Shown: positions 20,697-31,000 of the stretch, in pieces | How the letters are laid out: every line of letters starts with the position of its first letter | Numbering within the stretch: position 1 is the first letter of the stretch | Origin: Deltaproteobacteria bacterium HGW-Deltaproteobacteria-14 | GTDB lineage: Bacteria > Myxococcota_A > UBA9042 > PHBI01 | Length of the DNA: 64,000 nucleotides | Reading direction: 5' to 3' | Assembly (NCBI GenBank): GCA_002841945.1 | Contig: PHBI01000013.1 | Location: forward strand, 1 to 64,000 | Notes under the pieces: model-generated | Told to the model about the DNA's origin: nothing | Databases searched by the model: none | The model's input: the letters and a program-made list of their open reading frames with translations, nothing else | Position numbers and translations under genes: made by a program

Positions 20697-22541
20697 ATGA
20701 AGACTCCAGCGACCTCCGTGGCGTCGCGATCGTTCTGGATGCGCTTGCGAGAGAGCGCTCCCGGCGCGCTCGCCGTGCTCCTGCTCGCGTCTTCCTTCGC
20801 CGCCGGGCTCGGCGCGTGCGGCGACGAGAAGGTCGTCGCGGTCGGGGGAGGGCCGCTCGAGGACGTGACGTTCGGCGACGCCCCGAGCGACGCCCTGCAG
20901 GACACCGGGACGAACCCGAACACGGGTCTGCGCGAGATCGTCGTGCTCCACGACACGAGCCGGCCCCTGTCGGTCACCATCACCCAGAACCAGCTCCTGC
21001 GCGCCAAGGTCGTCGACTACGGCCTCGGCGGCCCCGCCGCGGACGTCACGCTGCGCTTCGCCATCGTGAGCGGCGCGGACGCGGGCGACGCCAGCCTGTC
21101 GAGCTTCTCCGCGTACACCGACACCAGCGGCGTCGGCTCGGTCACCTTCCGGTCCGGCACCGCCGCCGACAAGACCTACACCGTCCAGGTCAGCGCCGAC
21201 GGCGCCGAGCCCGTCCGGTTCGACGTCTACGTCGCCGACTCGCCACGCGGGGATCTGCGCGTCGCCCTCGCCTACGAGGGCCCGATCGCCGTGCGCAACG
21301 TCCACATCCGCCTCGTGAACGGCCAGTTCACCTGCGGTCAGTTCAGCCCGATCAACCCACCGGTCGACGTCATCGGTGAGAAGACCCTGCTCGGCGTCGG
21401 GACCGGGGACGTCGTGTGGCAGAACCTGCCGGCGTCGCAGCGCTTCACGGTGGTGGCGACCGCCGAGTCACAGGAGGGTCACCTCGCGGCGTCCGGGTGC
21501 ATCGACGGCGTCGTGATCGTCGGCGAGCAGGAGAACAAGGTCACCCTGACCATGTTCCTGCTCACCCTCAACCCGGCCGGTGTCTACGACTCGACGAGCG
21601 TCTTCGACTTCACCGGCGCCATCCCGGGGCAGGTGGGCGAGCTCGTCTCGCAGATCTCGCTGCTCTTCACGAGCCCGGGGCACTTCCTCATCGACCAGGT
21701 CAAGAGCATCGCCGCCGCCTACGTGGGCGAGCTCATCACCAACGCGGTCTTCGGCCTCTTCGAGGACACGGTCGCCGACGTGATCGACGACTGGATGTTC
21801 AACAACTCCCCACAGTGGATCCAGGACATCCTCCAGGTCGGGTCCGATCTCCTGCAGGTCGTCAACAACCTGGAGATGCAGGCTGAGCTCCGCATCTCCA
21901 AGCTGAGCAACGACTATTACGTCCAGGGGGCGCTGCTCTGGGACGGCATCGTCCTCTACTGGCATTGGGGATGCCCCGAGCAGGGTCAGCCCGGCTACGA
22001 CCCGAACTGCGGTCGCTACGTCTTCAACCTCGCGGCATTCCAGAACACCCAGTTCCCGATGGACATCATCGAGGGCCACTTCACCGCGACGATCCAGAAC
22101 TTCGACCAGCTCGACATCGACAACCACGTCATCAAGATCAACTACGGCAAGCTCATCATCTTCGTGCTCAACGAGCTGATCCTGCCGGCCCTGTCGGGCG
22201 AGCACACCCTCCACGACGCCATCCTCTCGTTCATCAACTGCCACGCCATCGGCCAGTCGATCGGCAGCTTCAGCCTGCTCGGCATCGATGAGCAGGACGT
22301 CGAGGACTTCTGCACGAGCGCGGTCACCACGATCGTGAGCCCGGTGGAGTTCATCCTGAGCGGCCTCGCCCTCGACTCCCAGCTCCGCATGAGCGGCAAC
22401 GCGACGATGCTCGACGACGACGACGATCTGAAGGTCGACGCGATCGTCGAGGGCCACTTCCTCGGACACTTCGAGAGCGACGGGCAGCAGGGTTCTCCCT
22501 TTACAGGCGTCTGGGAAGCGTTCAAAACCGCCGTACCCTGA
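20697..22541 (+). CDS. Large putative lipoprotein with bacterial Ig-like N-terminal region
   Basis: MKTPATSVASRSF..LAVLLLASSFAAGLGAC; Ig-like segment LRAKVVDYGLGGPAADVTLRFAI..TDTSGVGSVTFRSGT. Confidence 0.75.
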   Translation: MKTPATSVASRSFWMRLRESAPGALAVLLLASSFAAGLGACGDEKVVAVGGGPLEDVTFGDAPSDALQDTGTNPNTGLREIVVLHDTSRPLSVTITQNQLLRAKVVDYGLGGPAADVTLRFAIVSGADAGDASLSSFSAYTDTSGVGSVTFRSGTAADKTYTVQVSADGAEPVRFDVYVADSPRGDLRVALAYEGPIAVRNVHIRLVNGQFTCGQFSPINPPVDVIGEKTLLGVGTGDVVWQNLPASQRFTVVATAESQEGHLAASGCIDGVVIVGEQENKVTLTMFLLTLNPAGVYDSTSVFDFTGAIPGQVGELVSQISLLFTSPGHFLIDQVKSIAAAYVGELITNAVFGLFEDTVADVIDDWMFNNSPQWIQDILQVGSDLLQVVNNLEMQAELRISKLSNDYYVQGALLWDGIVLYWHWGCPEQGQPGYDPNCGRYVFNLAAFQNTQFPMDIIEGHFTATIQNFDQLDIDNHVIKINYGKLIIFVLNELILPALSGEHTLHDAILSFINCHAIGQSIGSFSLLGIDEQDVEDFCTSAVTTIVSPVEFILSGLALDSQLRMSGNATMLDDDDDLKVDAIVEGHFLGHFESDGQQGSPFTGVWEAFKTAVP

Positions 22542-22582
22542 TCGGGCGCCCCCCAAAGCGCCACCAAGCCTCGTTGGAGCTC

Positions 22583-23095
22583 ATGACGCGCCTCCTCTCG
22601 CTCGCGCTGCTCTTCACCACGACCCTGCTCGCCGCCTGCCCCGAGCAGCAGATCGTCCCGCTCATCGGCGAGGGCCCCGAGGTCTACGAGCTGATCGGAG
22701 CCGAGGCGCCCGACGATCCGACGCGCTCGCCCCTCGCCGCCGCGCGCCGCCTCCACCAGTCCCTCATGCAGAGCGACGTCGACATGGTCTGGGCGCTGCT
22801 CGCGGTGCCGACGCGCCGGGCGCTCGACGAGCGCGCCGCGACGATCAGCGCCAGCGGGCGCGAGCTCATCGACGCCTCCACCCTCCCCGGCCCCGGTGGC
22901 ACGGTCCGCAAGGTCCGCTACGAGAACATCTTCTTCGGCCCTGACGTGATCGACCTGAGCGACGGCCAGAAGGGCTCCCCCACCCCCGCTGGCGAGGGAC
23001 GCACGATCCTCGCCACGGCGGCGGACGGGACCGTGACCGAGCTCGTCTTCGTCCACGAAGAGGACGGCTGGAAGCTCCTCAAGACGGGGTTCTAG
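22583..23095 (+). CDS. Putative lipoprotein of unknown function
   Basis: MTRLLSLALLFTTTLLAAC lipobox; compact C-terminal domain ending HEEDGWKLLKTGF. Confidence 0.75.
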   Translation: MTRLLSLALLFTTTLLAACPEQQIVPLIGEGPEVYELIGAEAPDDPTRSPLAAARRLHQSLMQSDVDMVWALLAVPTRRALDERAATISASGRELIDASTLPGPGGTVRKVRYENIFFGPDVIDLSDGQKGSPTPAGEGRTILATAADGTVTELVFVHEEDGWKLLKTGF

Positions 23096-23111
23096 GACGC
23101 CTCGATCAGGA

Positions 23112-23252
23112 CTCGCTTCGCTGCGTCTTGCTCGGGGTCCTAGCTCAACAGGTCTGGCCGCTTCGCGGCCTCCACCCGCCGCCCGCGCGGCGTCGACACC
23201 GGCCCAAAGCCCCGCTTCGCGGGACCGTGGATCGGTGTCCTAGCTCAGCCGG
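23112..23252. repeat. Pair of imperfect direct repeats (about 40 bp, about 100-bp period) in intergenic DNA
   Basis: gtcctagctca occurs at 23137-23147 and 23237-23247, each preceded by cgcttcgc at a similar distance and followed by c.ggt. Confidence 0.6.
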
Positions 23253-23257
23253 TGTTC

Positions 23258-23290
23258 GAGCCGCCTTGTGCATTGCACAATCGGCGGCTC
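23258..23290. other. Strong intergenic inverted repeat (hairpin)
   Basis: gagccgcc-ttgtg-cattg-cacaa-tc-ggcggctc: 8-bp and 5-bp stems with a 2-nt bulge. Confidence 0.7.
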
Positions 23291-23494
23291 CCCGCCCCCG
23301 CTGTGCTGGCCGTACGAGCCGGCGTCCCCTCCCGCAAACCGGCTGGAGGACGCGCAATTGCGACGCCGCAGACGGCGAGTTTGACGCGCCCCGATCTCGC
23401 AGATACTCTCGCCCCGAGTCTGCCTCCCTCGGCACGTTGCCCGTCCGGCTACGCCCAGACGGCAGCTCTTCACGCGGCAAGCTCGGGGCACCGG

Positions 23495-24268
23495 ATGATC
23501 ATCACGCAGACGCACAAGCGTCGGACCTTCGTCGGCAGCATGAACGTCGGCACCGATCTCATCCAGGCCCTCAAGAGCATCTGCGTCGACAACTCTATCT
23601 TCTGCGCCGACTTCACCGCCACGGGCTACCTGGCGGACATCACGCTCGTCCGCTTCGACGGCCGCATCAACCGCTACGGTGAAGCGACCACCCACGCCGG
23701 CACCTTCCACGCGGTGGGCCTGCACGGCAACATCTCGCTCGCGGACCGCCAGACCGACGTCCGCTGTCACGCCGTCGGCACCGTCAGCCCCACCCGGGGC
23801 GAGCTCGAGCTCGTGAGCGGCGAGCTGATGAGCGGCACGGTGGTCGCCGTCGAGTTCAGCCTCACGACCCACGACGACATCCGGCTCTACCGCGAGCACG
23901 ACGCCCGAACCGGCCTCGACTCCTGGCTCCGGGTGGAGTTCGGCGACGGCCCGCCGGTCCCGCGCGACGACGAGCCCCTCGAGGTCCTCCCCGCGGTGGC
24001 GGTCACCCCCGCGCCACCCTCACGCCCCAAGGAAGAGCCCCACGTCCACCATGACATGGACATCACCGAGGGTGACTTCCTCAACCACCCGGCCCTCGGC
24101 CGCGGCCAGGTCGTCGCGACCGACGCCGAGGAGCGCGTGTCCATCCGCCTCGAGAGCGGCCGCGTCGTGGAGCTCCACCTCGGCCTGCTCGAGGTGTCCC
24201 AGGTGACCACCGAGGGCAAGCACCGCGTGTTCAAGGTCACGATCAAGCGGCGCTCCAAGAGCGGCTGA
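23495..24268 (+). CDS. PPC/DUF296 domain protein with C-terminal extension
   Basis: MIITQTHKRRTFVGSMNVGTDLIQALKSICVDNSIFCADFTATGYLADITL..GTFHAVGLHGNISL..GELMSGTVVAVEF; PPC-like pattern, then a about 90-aa C-terminal domain. Confidence 0.65.
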   Translation: MIITQTHKRRTFVGSMNVGTDLIQALKSICVDNSIFCADFTATGYLADITLVRFDGRINRYGEATTHAGTFHAVGLHGNISLADRQTDVRCHAVGTVSPTRGELELVSGELMSGTVVAVEFSLTTHDDIRLYREHDARTGLDSWLRVEFGDGPPVPRDDEPLEVLPAVAVTPAPPSRPKEEPHVHHDMDITEGDFLNHPALGRGQVVATDAEERVSIRLESGRVVELHLGLLEVSQVTTEGKHRVFKVTIKRRSKSG

Positions 24269-24296
24269 CTCGGCGCCCCCTCGGCGGGGAGCCGAG
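24269..24296. terminator. Hairpin between convergent DUF296 gene and lexA
   Basis: ctcggc-gccccctcggcgggga-gccgag. Confidence 0.45.
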
Positions 24297-24312
24297 CCCG
24301 ACGTCACAGCCC

Positions 24313-24939
24313 TCAGTCCATGCGGCGATAAACGCCGACGACGACCCCGAGGATATGGGTGTCGCGAAACTCGTTGGCCGCGACGTAGATCGGCTGCATC
24401 GAGTCGTTCGCGGGCTGAAAGCGGATCCGATCGCCCTCGGGGAAGTAGCGCTTCACCGTCGCCTCGTCGTCGATCATCGCCACGACGATCGAGCCGCGCG
24501 CGGCCGTGCGCTGCTTGCGCACGAAGATGAAGTCGCCGTCGTGGATGCCGTCGTTGATCATCGACTGCCCCACCACCCGCAGCGCGAAGACCTCCTTGTT
24601 CTTGCCGAGGAAGAACTTGTCGATCTTGACGGTGTCCTCGGCCTGCTCGATAGCCAGGATCGGCTCGCCCGCCGCGATGCGACCGAGGATCGGCACCTCG
24701 ATGAAGCTGTCATCGACGGCGTCGACGGGCACCAGGGTCCGGCTCTTGGCGCCGTCCCGGTTGATGTAGCCCTTGCGCTCGAGCGCCTTGAGGTGATCGT
24801 TGACGCCGTTGGTGGAGCGGATCCCCAGCTCGGCGCCGATCTCCCGGATGGTCGGCGGGTAGCCGTCCCGCTCGATCTTCGTCTGGATGAAGTCCAGCAC
24901 CTCTTGCTGGCGGTCCGTGAGCTTGGCGCGTCCTGGCAT
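24313..24939 (-). CDS. lexA: LexA repressor
   Basis: 208 aa; winged [37 protein letters not shown] cleavage site; GQSMINDGI (Ser) and ATVKRYF (Lys). Confidence 0.97.
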   Translation of the reverse strand: MPGRAKLTDRQQEVLDFIQTKIERDGYPPTIREIGAELGIRSTNGVNDHLKALERKGYINRDGAKSRTLVPVDAVDDSFIEVPILGRIAAGEPILAIEQAEDTVKIDKFFLGKNKEVFALRVVGQSMINDGIHDGDFIFVRKQRTAARGSIVVAMIDDEATVKRYFPEGDRIRFQPANDSMQPIYVAANEFRDTHILGVVVGVYRRMD

Positions 24940-24978
24940 GGTGTCTCCCCGAGTGCTGCGGTACTCCCCGACAACTCA

Positions 24979-25017
24979 GGATTACTGAACATCTGTAACG
25001 ACGTCAAGTTTGTTCAG
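24979..25017 (-). promoter_or_regulatory. lexA promoter with paired LexA-like half-sites
   Basis: Minus strand: CTGAACAaacTTGACG-N17-TAATCC, with GTTCAG immediately upstream of the -10; outer inverted repeat CTGAACA..TGTTCAG at 24985-25017. Confidence 0.7.
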
Positions 25018-25098
25018 CGAATTACCGAGAAGCGACAAGGGGCCGCGAGGTCGCGCCCCCGAGCCGCATCCAACCGCAGTACAGCGAGGGCCAGGCCG

Positions 25099-25836
25099 CT
25101 ATGAACGCCAGTTGCCCCGGCGCTCGATGGCGAGGCGAGCGAGCTCGTCGGCGCGCTCGTTGCCGGGGACGCCGGCGTGGCCGGGCACCTTGACGAGCTG
25201 GATGTCCGAGAAGCGCGCGAGCACCGCCTGCACCTTGGCGATGAGCTCCTGGTTCTTCTTCGCCTTATACTGGCCGGCGACGACCTTCAGGCCGTAGTCG
25301 CTGTCGCTCATCAGGTCGACCGGCGCCGTCGGGTCGTCGACGAGCTCGAGGCCGCGCAGCATCGCCGTCAGCTCGGCGATGTTGTTGGTCCCGTGTCCGA
25401 GGTACTCCGACACCTCGCGCACCTCGCCGCCGAAGCTGTAGTGGACCCCCGACCCCGCGGGCCCGGGGTTGCCCGAGCACGCGCCGTCGGTCCACACCTG
25501 CACGCTCACGGACTCCGGGCGACGCCCCGCCATACCGACGAGCACGACGCCCGCGCTGACGCGCTTGGGCGGTCCGCCAGCCTTGCTGCGGCTCCCGGTC
25601 CCGCTCGCCTTACGCGGCCCGGGAGACGGTGCGGAGGCCGCCTCTCCGAGCGCTCGCGGCGCCGCACCCGCGGCCACCGCGAACTTGTCGGCGTGGGAGC
25701 GATAGACCTTGCCGTCCGGCTTGTACCGGAAGTCGACCAGCCCGCCCTGGCCCGCGACGGGCTGCCCTTGTGCGTCGCAACGCACAAGGACCTCATCGTC
25801 GCGAAACTTTGCAACTATCCAGCGGTCTTCAGCCAA
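25099..25836 (-). CDS. rnhA: Ribonuclease HI with N-terminal extension
   Basis: VQVWTDGACSGNPGPAGSGVHYSFGG..TNNIAELTAMLRGLE..LMSDSDYGLK..VPGHAGVPGNERADELA; start inferred as TTG at 25836. Confidence 0.85.
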   Translation of the reverse strand: MAEDRWIVAKFRDDEVLVRCDAQGQPVAGQGGLVDFRYKPDGKVYRSHADKFAVAAGAAPRALGEAASAPSPGPRKASGTGSRSKAGGPPKRVSAGVVLVGMAGRRPESVSVQVWTDGACSGNPGPAGSGVHYSFGGEVREVSEYLGHGTNNIAELTAMLRGLELVDDPTAPVDLMSDSDYGLKVVAGQYKAKKNQELIAKVQAVLARFSDIQLVKVPGHAGVPGNERADELARLAIERRGNWRS

Positions 25837-25838
25837 GA

Positions 25839-27752
25839 TTACTGCGCCGCACCAACGGCGATGGTGACCGACGCCGGCGCGCTGTAGAGGTAGGTGTCGC
25901 CGCTCTGGGAGAACACCACCAGCTCGACCGTGTAGTTGCCGGGGACGTCGGGCAGGAACGTCGCCGTGAGCGCGCCCTGGTTGTTGAGGCGCGCGATGGA
26001 GCCGGCGGGCTTCGCGGTGAGGTACCAGATGTGGCTGCCGCTCCCGAAGGTGCCGCCGCCGGGGGTCGATCCCGAGCCGATCACCGTGACCGCCTGGCCC
26101 GCGACCGCGCCGGCGTAGTCCGACGCCTGCCCGGCGTCCGCCGTGGGGTTGGTGAGCCCCTGCGCGTCGGCGGCGATGAGGCCGAGGGTCTTCTCCTCGT
26201 TGCCGCTGGTGAAGTCGTCGAAGTAGGTGACCGTGAAGATCTCCGACACCGTGGAATCGGCGTTCGGGACCCCGCCGAGGTCGTAGTCGACCTCGACCAC
26301 GTGGAGCCCGCCCGGCGGGACGCTGAGCTCGGTGAAGGCGTTGTGGAGGCTGTAGACGTCCGGCGGCAGGTCGAAGTTCGCCTTGACGGCGATGTCCTTG
26401 AGCTGCAGCGGGCCGTTGCCGTCGTTGTAGATGACGACCTTGCGCGATCCGGTCGTGCCGGCGGTGCTGCTGCCGGTGACGAAGACGTTGCCGCTCGCCG
26501 GGGCGAGCGAGATCTTGCCCTTGGGCTTGCCGCTGAAGAGGTCGATGAGGATCGTGTCGGGATCCGGCGACTCGTAGGGGATGACGAGCTGGCCGTTGGC
26601 GGTGTCCGAGCCGTCGTTGGCCGGGGAGTACTCGATGTCGAAGCGGATGGTCTTGCCCGCGGCGAGCGCCCGCGGCCAGCTCGTGACCTCGGTGTCGGTG
26701 CCGGCCTCGGAGGTCTTTGGGATCCACGCCTTCATCGTGAAGTCGTCGCGCGCCGCGACCGGGTCGATGCGCGGCGTCTTGATGGTGATGGGGGCCGGCC
26801 CCTCGCTGTAGATCACCACGCTCCGCGTCTCCTTGGCGGTGACGTTGGTGAAGTCGAAGGCGCTGACGCTGCTGTAGGAGAGGCTGTAGCCCCCGGAGCT
26901 GAACCCCGAGGACAGGGCGACGCGCATGTTCGTGCCGGGGACGTCGGTCTCGATCAGGACCGCGTTGGTGTCGGTGGTCTGGTCGACCGGGTGGTACTCG
27001 ACGGTGAAGACCAGGTCCTGATAGCCGGGGTTGCCGGGCTCGAGGACGGTGGCGCCCTGCGACGGCAGGTTGAGGAGGGTGAACTCATCGGAGGCCCGCT
27101 CGAGGGTGATGTTCATGACCCGGAAGGACGCGGTCCCGAGCTGCTCGTCGTTGTAGACGTGGAAGTCCTGGCGCTCAGGGCGGGCGATGGTCGCGTTGGT
27201 GAACTTGTAGCTCGTCGGGGTCACCCGCGGGGCGGGGTTGTCCGTCTGCATCTTGAAGGTGATGCGCACCTCCTTGATGGCGCGGTGGCCGTCGTTGGAC
27301 AGCCCGTCGGAGGCGATGACGAGCACCGAGTCGCTGAAGTCGTCGAGGGCGAAGCCCAGCGGCGGGGTGAAGGTCACGTTGAAGGTCAGGGCCGCAAAGG
27401 CGGAGTCCGGCTCGGCCGTGAACGGGAAGGAGTCGGCGCCGACGGAGCTGCCCCAGTCGATGTCGACGTACTTGTTCTTGAGCGGCGCGCCGGTCGTCGG
27501 ATCGTCCGCCCAGCCGATCCCGCTGATGGTCAGCGTGTCGGTGCCGACGTTGTAGACCTCGACTCGCTTGGGGGTCGGGACCTGGATCGCCTGGCTGAAG
27601 TAGACCGTCCCCGCTTCATCGATAGGGTCGCTGCCAGAGACGGCGATCTCGATCCGGGGGAAGAAGCTCAGGCCGAACTTGTCGCCGCAGCCGGTCACCG
27701 CCAGCGCCGCCAGGAGGACCATCGCGGCCGCGAGGTTCATGCGCTGTGCCAT
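25839..27752 (-). CDS. Choice-of-anchor-D-like (ASH-type) lipoprotein
   Basis: MAQRMNLAAAMVLLAALAVTGC lipobox; repeated Ig-like segments (VEVYNVGTDTLTISGI, VVIYNDGNGPLQLKDI); C-terminal PKD-like region. Confidence 0.75.
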   Translation of the reverse strand: MAQRMNLAAAMVLLAALAVTGCGDKFGLSFFPRIEIAVSGSDPIDEAGTVYFSQAIQVPTPKRVEVYNVGTDTLTISGIGWADDPTTGAPLKNKYVDIDWGSSVGADSFPFTAEPDSAFAALTFNVTFTPPLGFALDDFSDSVLVIASDGLSNDGHRAIKEVRITFKMQTDNPAPRVTPTSYKFTNATIARPERQDFHVYNDEQLGTASFRVMNITLERASDEFTLLNLPSQGATVLEPGNPGYQDLVFTVEYHPVDQTTDTNAVLIETDVPGTNMRVALSSGFSSGGYSLSYSSVSAFDFTNVTAKETRSVVIYSEGPAPITIKTPRIDPVAARDDFTMKAWIPKTSEAGTDTEVTSWPRALAAGKTIRFDIEYSPANDGSDTANGQLVIPYESPDPDTILIDLFSGKPKGKISLAPASGNVFVTGSSTAGTTGSRKVVIYNDGNGPLQLKDIAVKANFDLPPDVYSLHNAFTELSVPPGGLHVVEVDYDLGGVPNADSTVSEIFTVTYFDDFTSGNEEKTLGLIAADAQGLTNPTADAGQASDYAGAVAGQAVTVIGSGSTPGGGTFGSGSHIWYLTAKPAGSIARLNNQGALTATFLPDVPGNYTVELVVFSQSGDTYLYSAPASVTIAVGAAQ

Positions 27753-27967
27753 CTCGTGTCGCCTCCGTGCTCGCGCGACGGATCGCGCCTTACTCTCACC
27801 GAGCGAGGTCTCGCTCGGACCAGGATGAGCTCCTCGACCGGGGTCGGCGGAGCCGGGAACATAGGCCCCCGTTGGGGACGCCGGAGTCTATCGGGACAGC
27901 GGGACCGACTCAACGCCGAAGTCGCCCGCCGAGGTGGGCGAGAGGGCGCCGCGGACCGCACCCCAGA

Positions 27968-28008
27968 ACGCGCAGAGGCGCGACCACCGGGGTCGCGCCT
28001 CTGTGCGT
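27968..28008 (-). terminator. Hairpin downstream of the 28026-31277 gene
   Basis: agaggcgcgacc-accgg-ggtcgcgcctct, stem extends further on both sides. Confidence 0.6.
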
Positions 28009-28025
28009 GTGGAGCCGCGCTGAGC

Positions 28026-31000
28026 CTACTGGAGCAGGCAGAGGGTCTCGTAGTGGATCGTGAGGTGCTGGCCGACCTGGGGCATGCAGCCCCCGCTCTC
28101 GTTGAAGATCACCGAGTTGGAGGGCGCGTCATAGGTCCAGTTGCTGCCGCCGCCGCCCATGCAGCTGGCGCCGTTCACCGTCACCGTGAGGGTCGTCGGA
28201 TCCGCGAGGCGGGTGAGGAAGAACTGGCGCCGCAGGCCAAACGCGATGTTCCCGATGCCGTTGAGGCTCGAGGCGAAGCTCGAGTCGCAGATGCTCCCGA
28301 CGCTGCCGCCCGTCGCCTGGGCCACGTCGCGATAGCGGAGGCCGGCGGCGGCGTCACCCGAGCCCGACGAGCAGCCGCCCGGCGGGCCCACGATGGCGTG
28401 GGCGTGGAACAGGTTGTCGTTGTAGAAGCCTTTGATGTTCTTGAAGAAGTTGATGTAGAAATTGAGATCTGCGGGGGAGGAGTCCTCCTCGTCCGAGACG
28501 AACACGACCTCGAGGGCGGCGTCCTGGCGCACGAAGGCGCGGTTGGTGCCCCCGCAGAAGCCGTCGTAGCAGCGATCGGGGGCCGCGCAGTCGGTGTCGG
28601 CGCCGCAGCTGACGGTCGAGTTCGACGTCAGCGGCAGGCTGAGGGCCGCCTGGGCGGCGGCCAGGCCCTGCTCGGTGCCGGAGCCGTTGGTGCCGAGCTT
28701 CACGTTGGTCTGGAAGGCCTGCCAGTTGCTGTTGGTGACGTAGCGCGGCGTGCCGATGAGGCGCCCCGCCTCGGCGTCCATGTCCGTGGACGTCACGCCG
28801 ATCTGGTAGTCGATGCTCCAGTTCTGGGCGCCCTGGATGAACGTCTGGAAGTTGCTCGCGAGGTTCGACTGCTCCTCGCTCATGGAGCCGGAGTTGTCGA
28901 CCACGAAGAGCACGTCGACCTGGGTGCCGGCGGTCTGGACGAACTCGTCGGTCTGCTCGGACTCGAAGGTCCCGGCGCCGTCGAGGGGCACCACCACCGT
29001 CGGGGTGTCTGTGTCGGTGTAGAAGGCCAGCCCGCAGGAGTCGCCGCCGAGGTCCTGGGGGACGTAGACCACCTTCACCTCGGCGCTGCCGTTGGGGTTG
29101 AGGGTCAGCGGGAGGCCCGGGGTGGCCTTGAGCTGGAACTCCGGCGAGCAGCCCTGGAGCTCGATGTCGGTCACGTCGAGCGGGGCCGTGCCAATGTTGT
29201 AGGCCGTGACGATGACGGTCTGGCTGTGGCAGCCGATGGTGATGGTCCCGAAGTCGACCTCCTGCGGCAAGACGGCGAGGTTCGCGACCCCGGACTTGGC
29301 GTGGAGGTTCGGCGTGTAGGGCGACAGCCCGCCGGTCTGCGGCGCCGGCCACAAGAACGGGGTGGTCGTGCCGCTGTAGGGATCGATGATGCGGACGCCG
29401 AGGAGGCCGCCGTAGTCCACCAGCTCGTCACCGAAGATAGGGGCGGAGTCCGGCGGCGTGAAGGTGATCTCGATGTCGTAGGACTGGCCCGGCTTGAGGC
29501 CGTTCTGGATGGCCGGCGGGGTCTGGGTCACCTTGTAGTAGTGGCTGTTGCCCGACTGCTGTGGGGTGTTGTTCGGGTCGTCGCAGGAGCCCCCGAAGAA
29601 GCCGATGAAGGACGCGCAGTCGTTGGTGAGCGCGGAGTGGAAGGAGCACTCGCCCGAGCCGGTGTTCACGAGGGAGGCCTTGAGCGTCTTCTTGAAGCCG
29701 CGCGGGACGATGCCGAAGTCGAGCTGCGCCGGGACGACCGTGACCTCGCAGGTCGCCGAGTCGGTCCGCTGCGCCTTGAGGTCGACCTCCCAGTTCGGGC
29801 GCTGGCCGTCGTTGGAGGCGACGAGGAGCTTGCCGAACTGGGTCCCGGTGGGTCCGCCGTCGTTCGTGAACACGAGGCGCACCTCGCGGTACTCGCCGGC
29901 CGCGAGGACGCCGGGGGTCGGCGAGGCCGCGAGCGGCCCCCAGGAGGCGTCCGTCTTGATGGTGAACTCACCGGTGCTGTTCTCGCTCAGGCTGATCCCG
30001 GTGACCTGGAGGTCCGCGCTGCCGGCGTTGTAGAGCGACACGTTGCGCTGGGTCCCGAGGTGCTGCGCGACGAAGCCGAAGTCGACCGACGACGGCGGGT
30101 TCACCTGCAGGATCGGCGCCTCCGCGCGCCCGAAGACGTAGATCGGGTACTCGCCGCCGTCCTGGGAGTCGTTGCTCGACACGATGATCGTCGCGATCGG
30201 GCCGGTCGTCTGGACCATGTCGGACCGCGGGGTGAACCGCACCGTGAGCGGCAGGACGCCGTCACCGTTGGCGCCGACGACCGCCTCCGCCGTCGGCGCG
30301 CCGACGATCTCGACCGTGTCGCTGCTGTCACCGGTGAGCGCGATCGACGCGATGCGCAGCGGCCGCGTGCCCTGGTTCGAGATGGCGAGCGGCCGCTCGA
30401 CCGGGACGTCGATGGTCTGCCAGCCGAAGTCGACCGGGTTCGGGAACACGACGAGCTTGGGGCCGACCTCGCGGCCCTTGACGAGGGTCTCGACGTACTT
30501 CGTCTCGCCCTGGACCTCGAACTCGACCTTGAGCGAGCCGGTGTCGGCGCCGCCGTTGGTGGGGCTGTAGGCGACCTCGACGCTGAAGTTGTCGTTGGGC
30601 GCGTAGGTGTCGGGTGCCGGGGCGGTGACGATGCTGAAGTCGCCGTCGTTGCCCGCCTGCATGCTGATCGACTTCACCGTGACGCTGTCGGAGCCGACAT
30701 TGATGTAGCTGACGCTCTTGGTCGCGACCTGCTGGGACTCGACCTCGCCGAAGTCGATCGGGTCGGGGATGACCCGCAGCGTCCCCGACTGGCTCAAGGT
30801 CTCGATCGGCACCTCGATGACCAGCACACCGAGCGCCGAGGCGACGTTGGTCTCGATCTTGAGCGTCCCCTGGTCACGGGTCGTGTCCGTCGGGTCGTAG
30901 TTCACCACGAGGGTCGTCGACTCGCCGACCCCGAGCTCCGTCGCGGCGGGCTGCGTGATCGTCAGATCCGAGCTCGTCGTCTCGAGCCACACCCGCTTGA

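Noticed and set aside
23237-23262. tRNA-like words (tagctcag, ggtgttcgag)
   Set aside because: Spacing between the D-loop-like and T-loop-like words is far too short, with no acceptor or anticodon stem.
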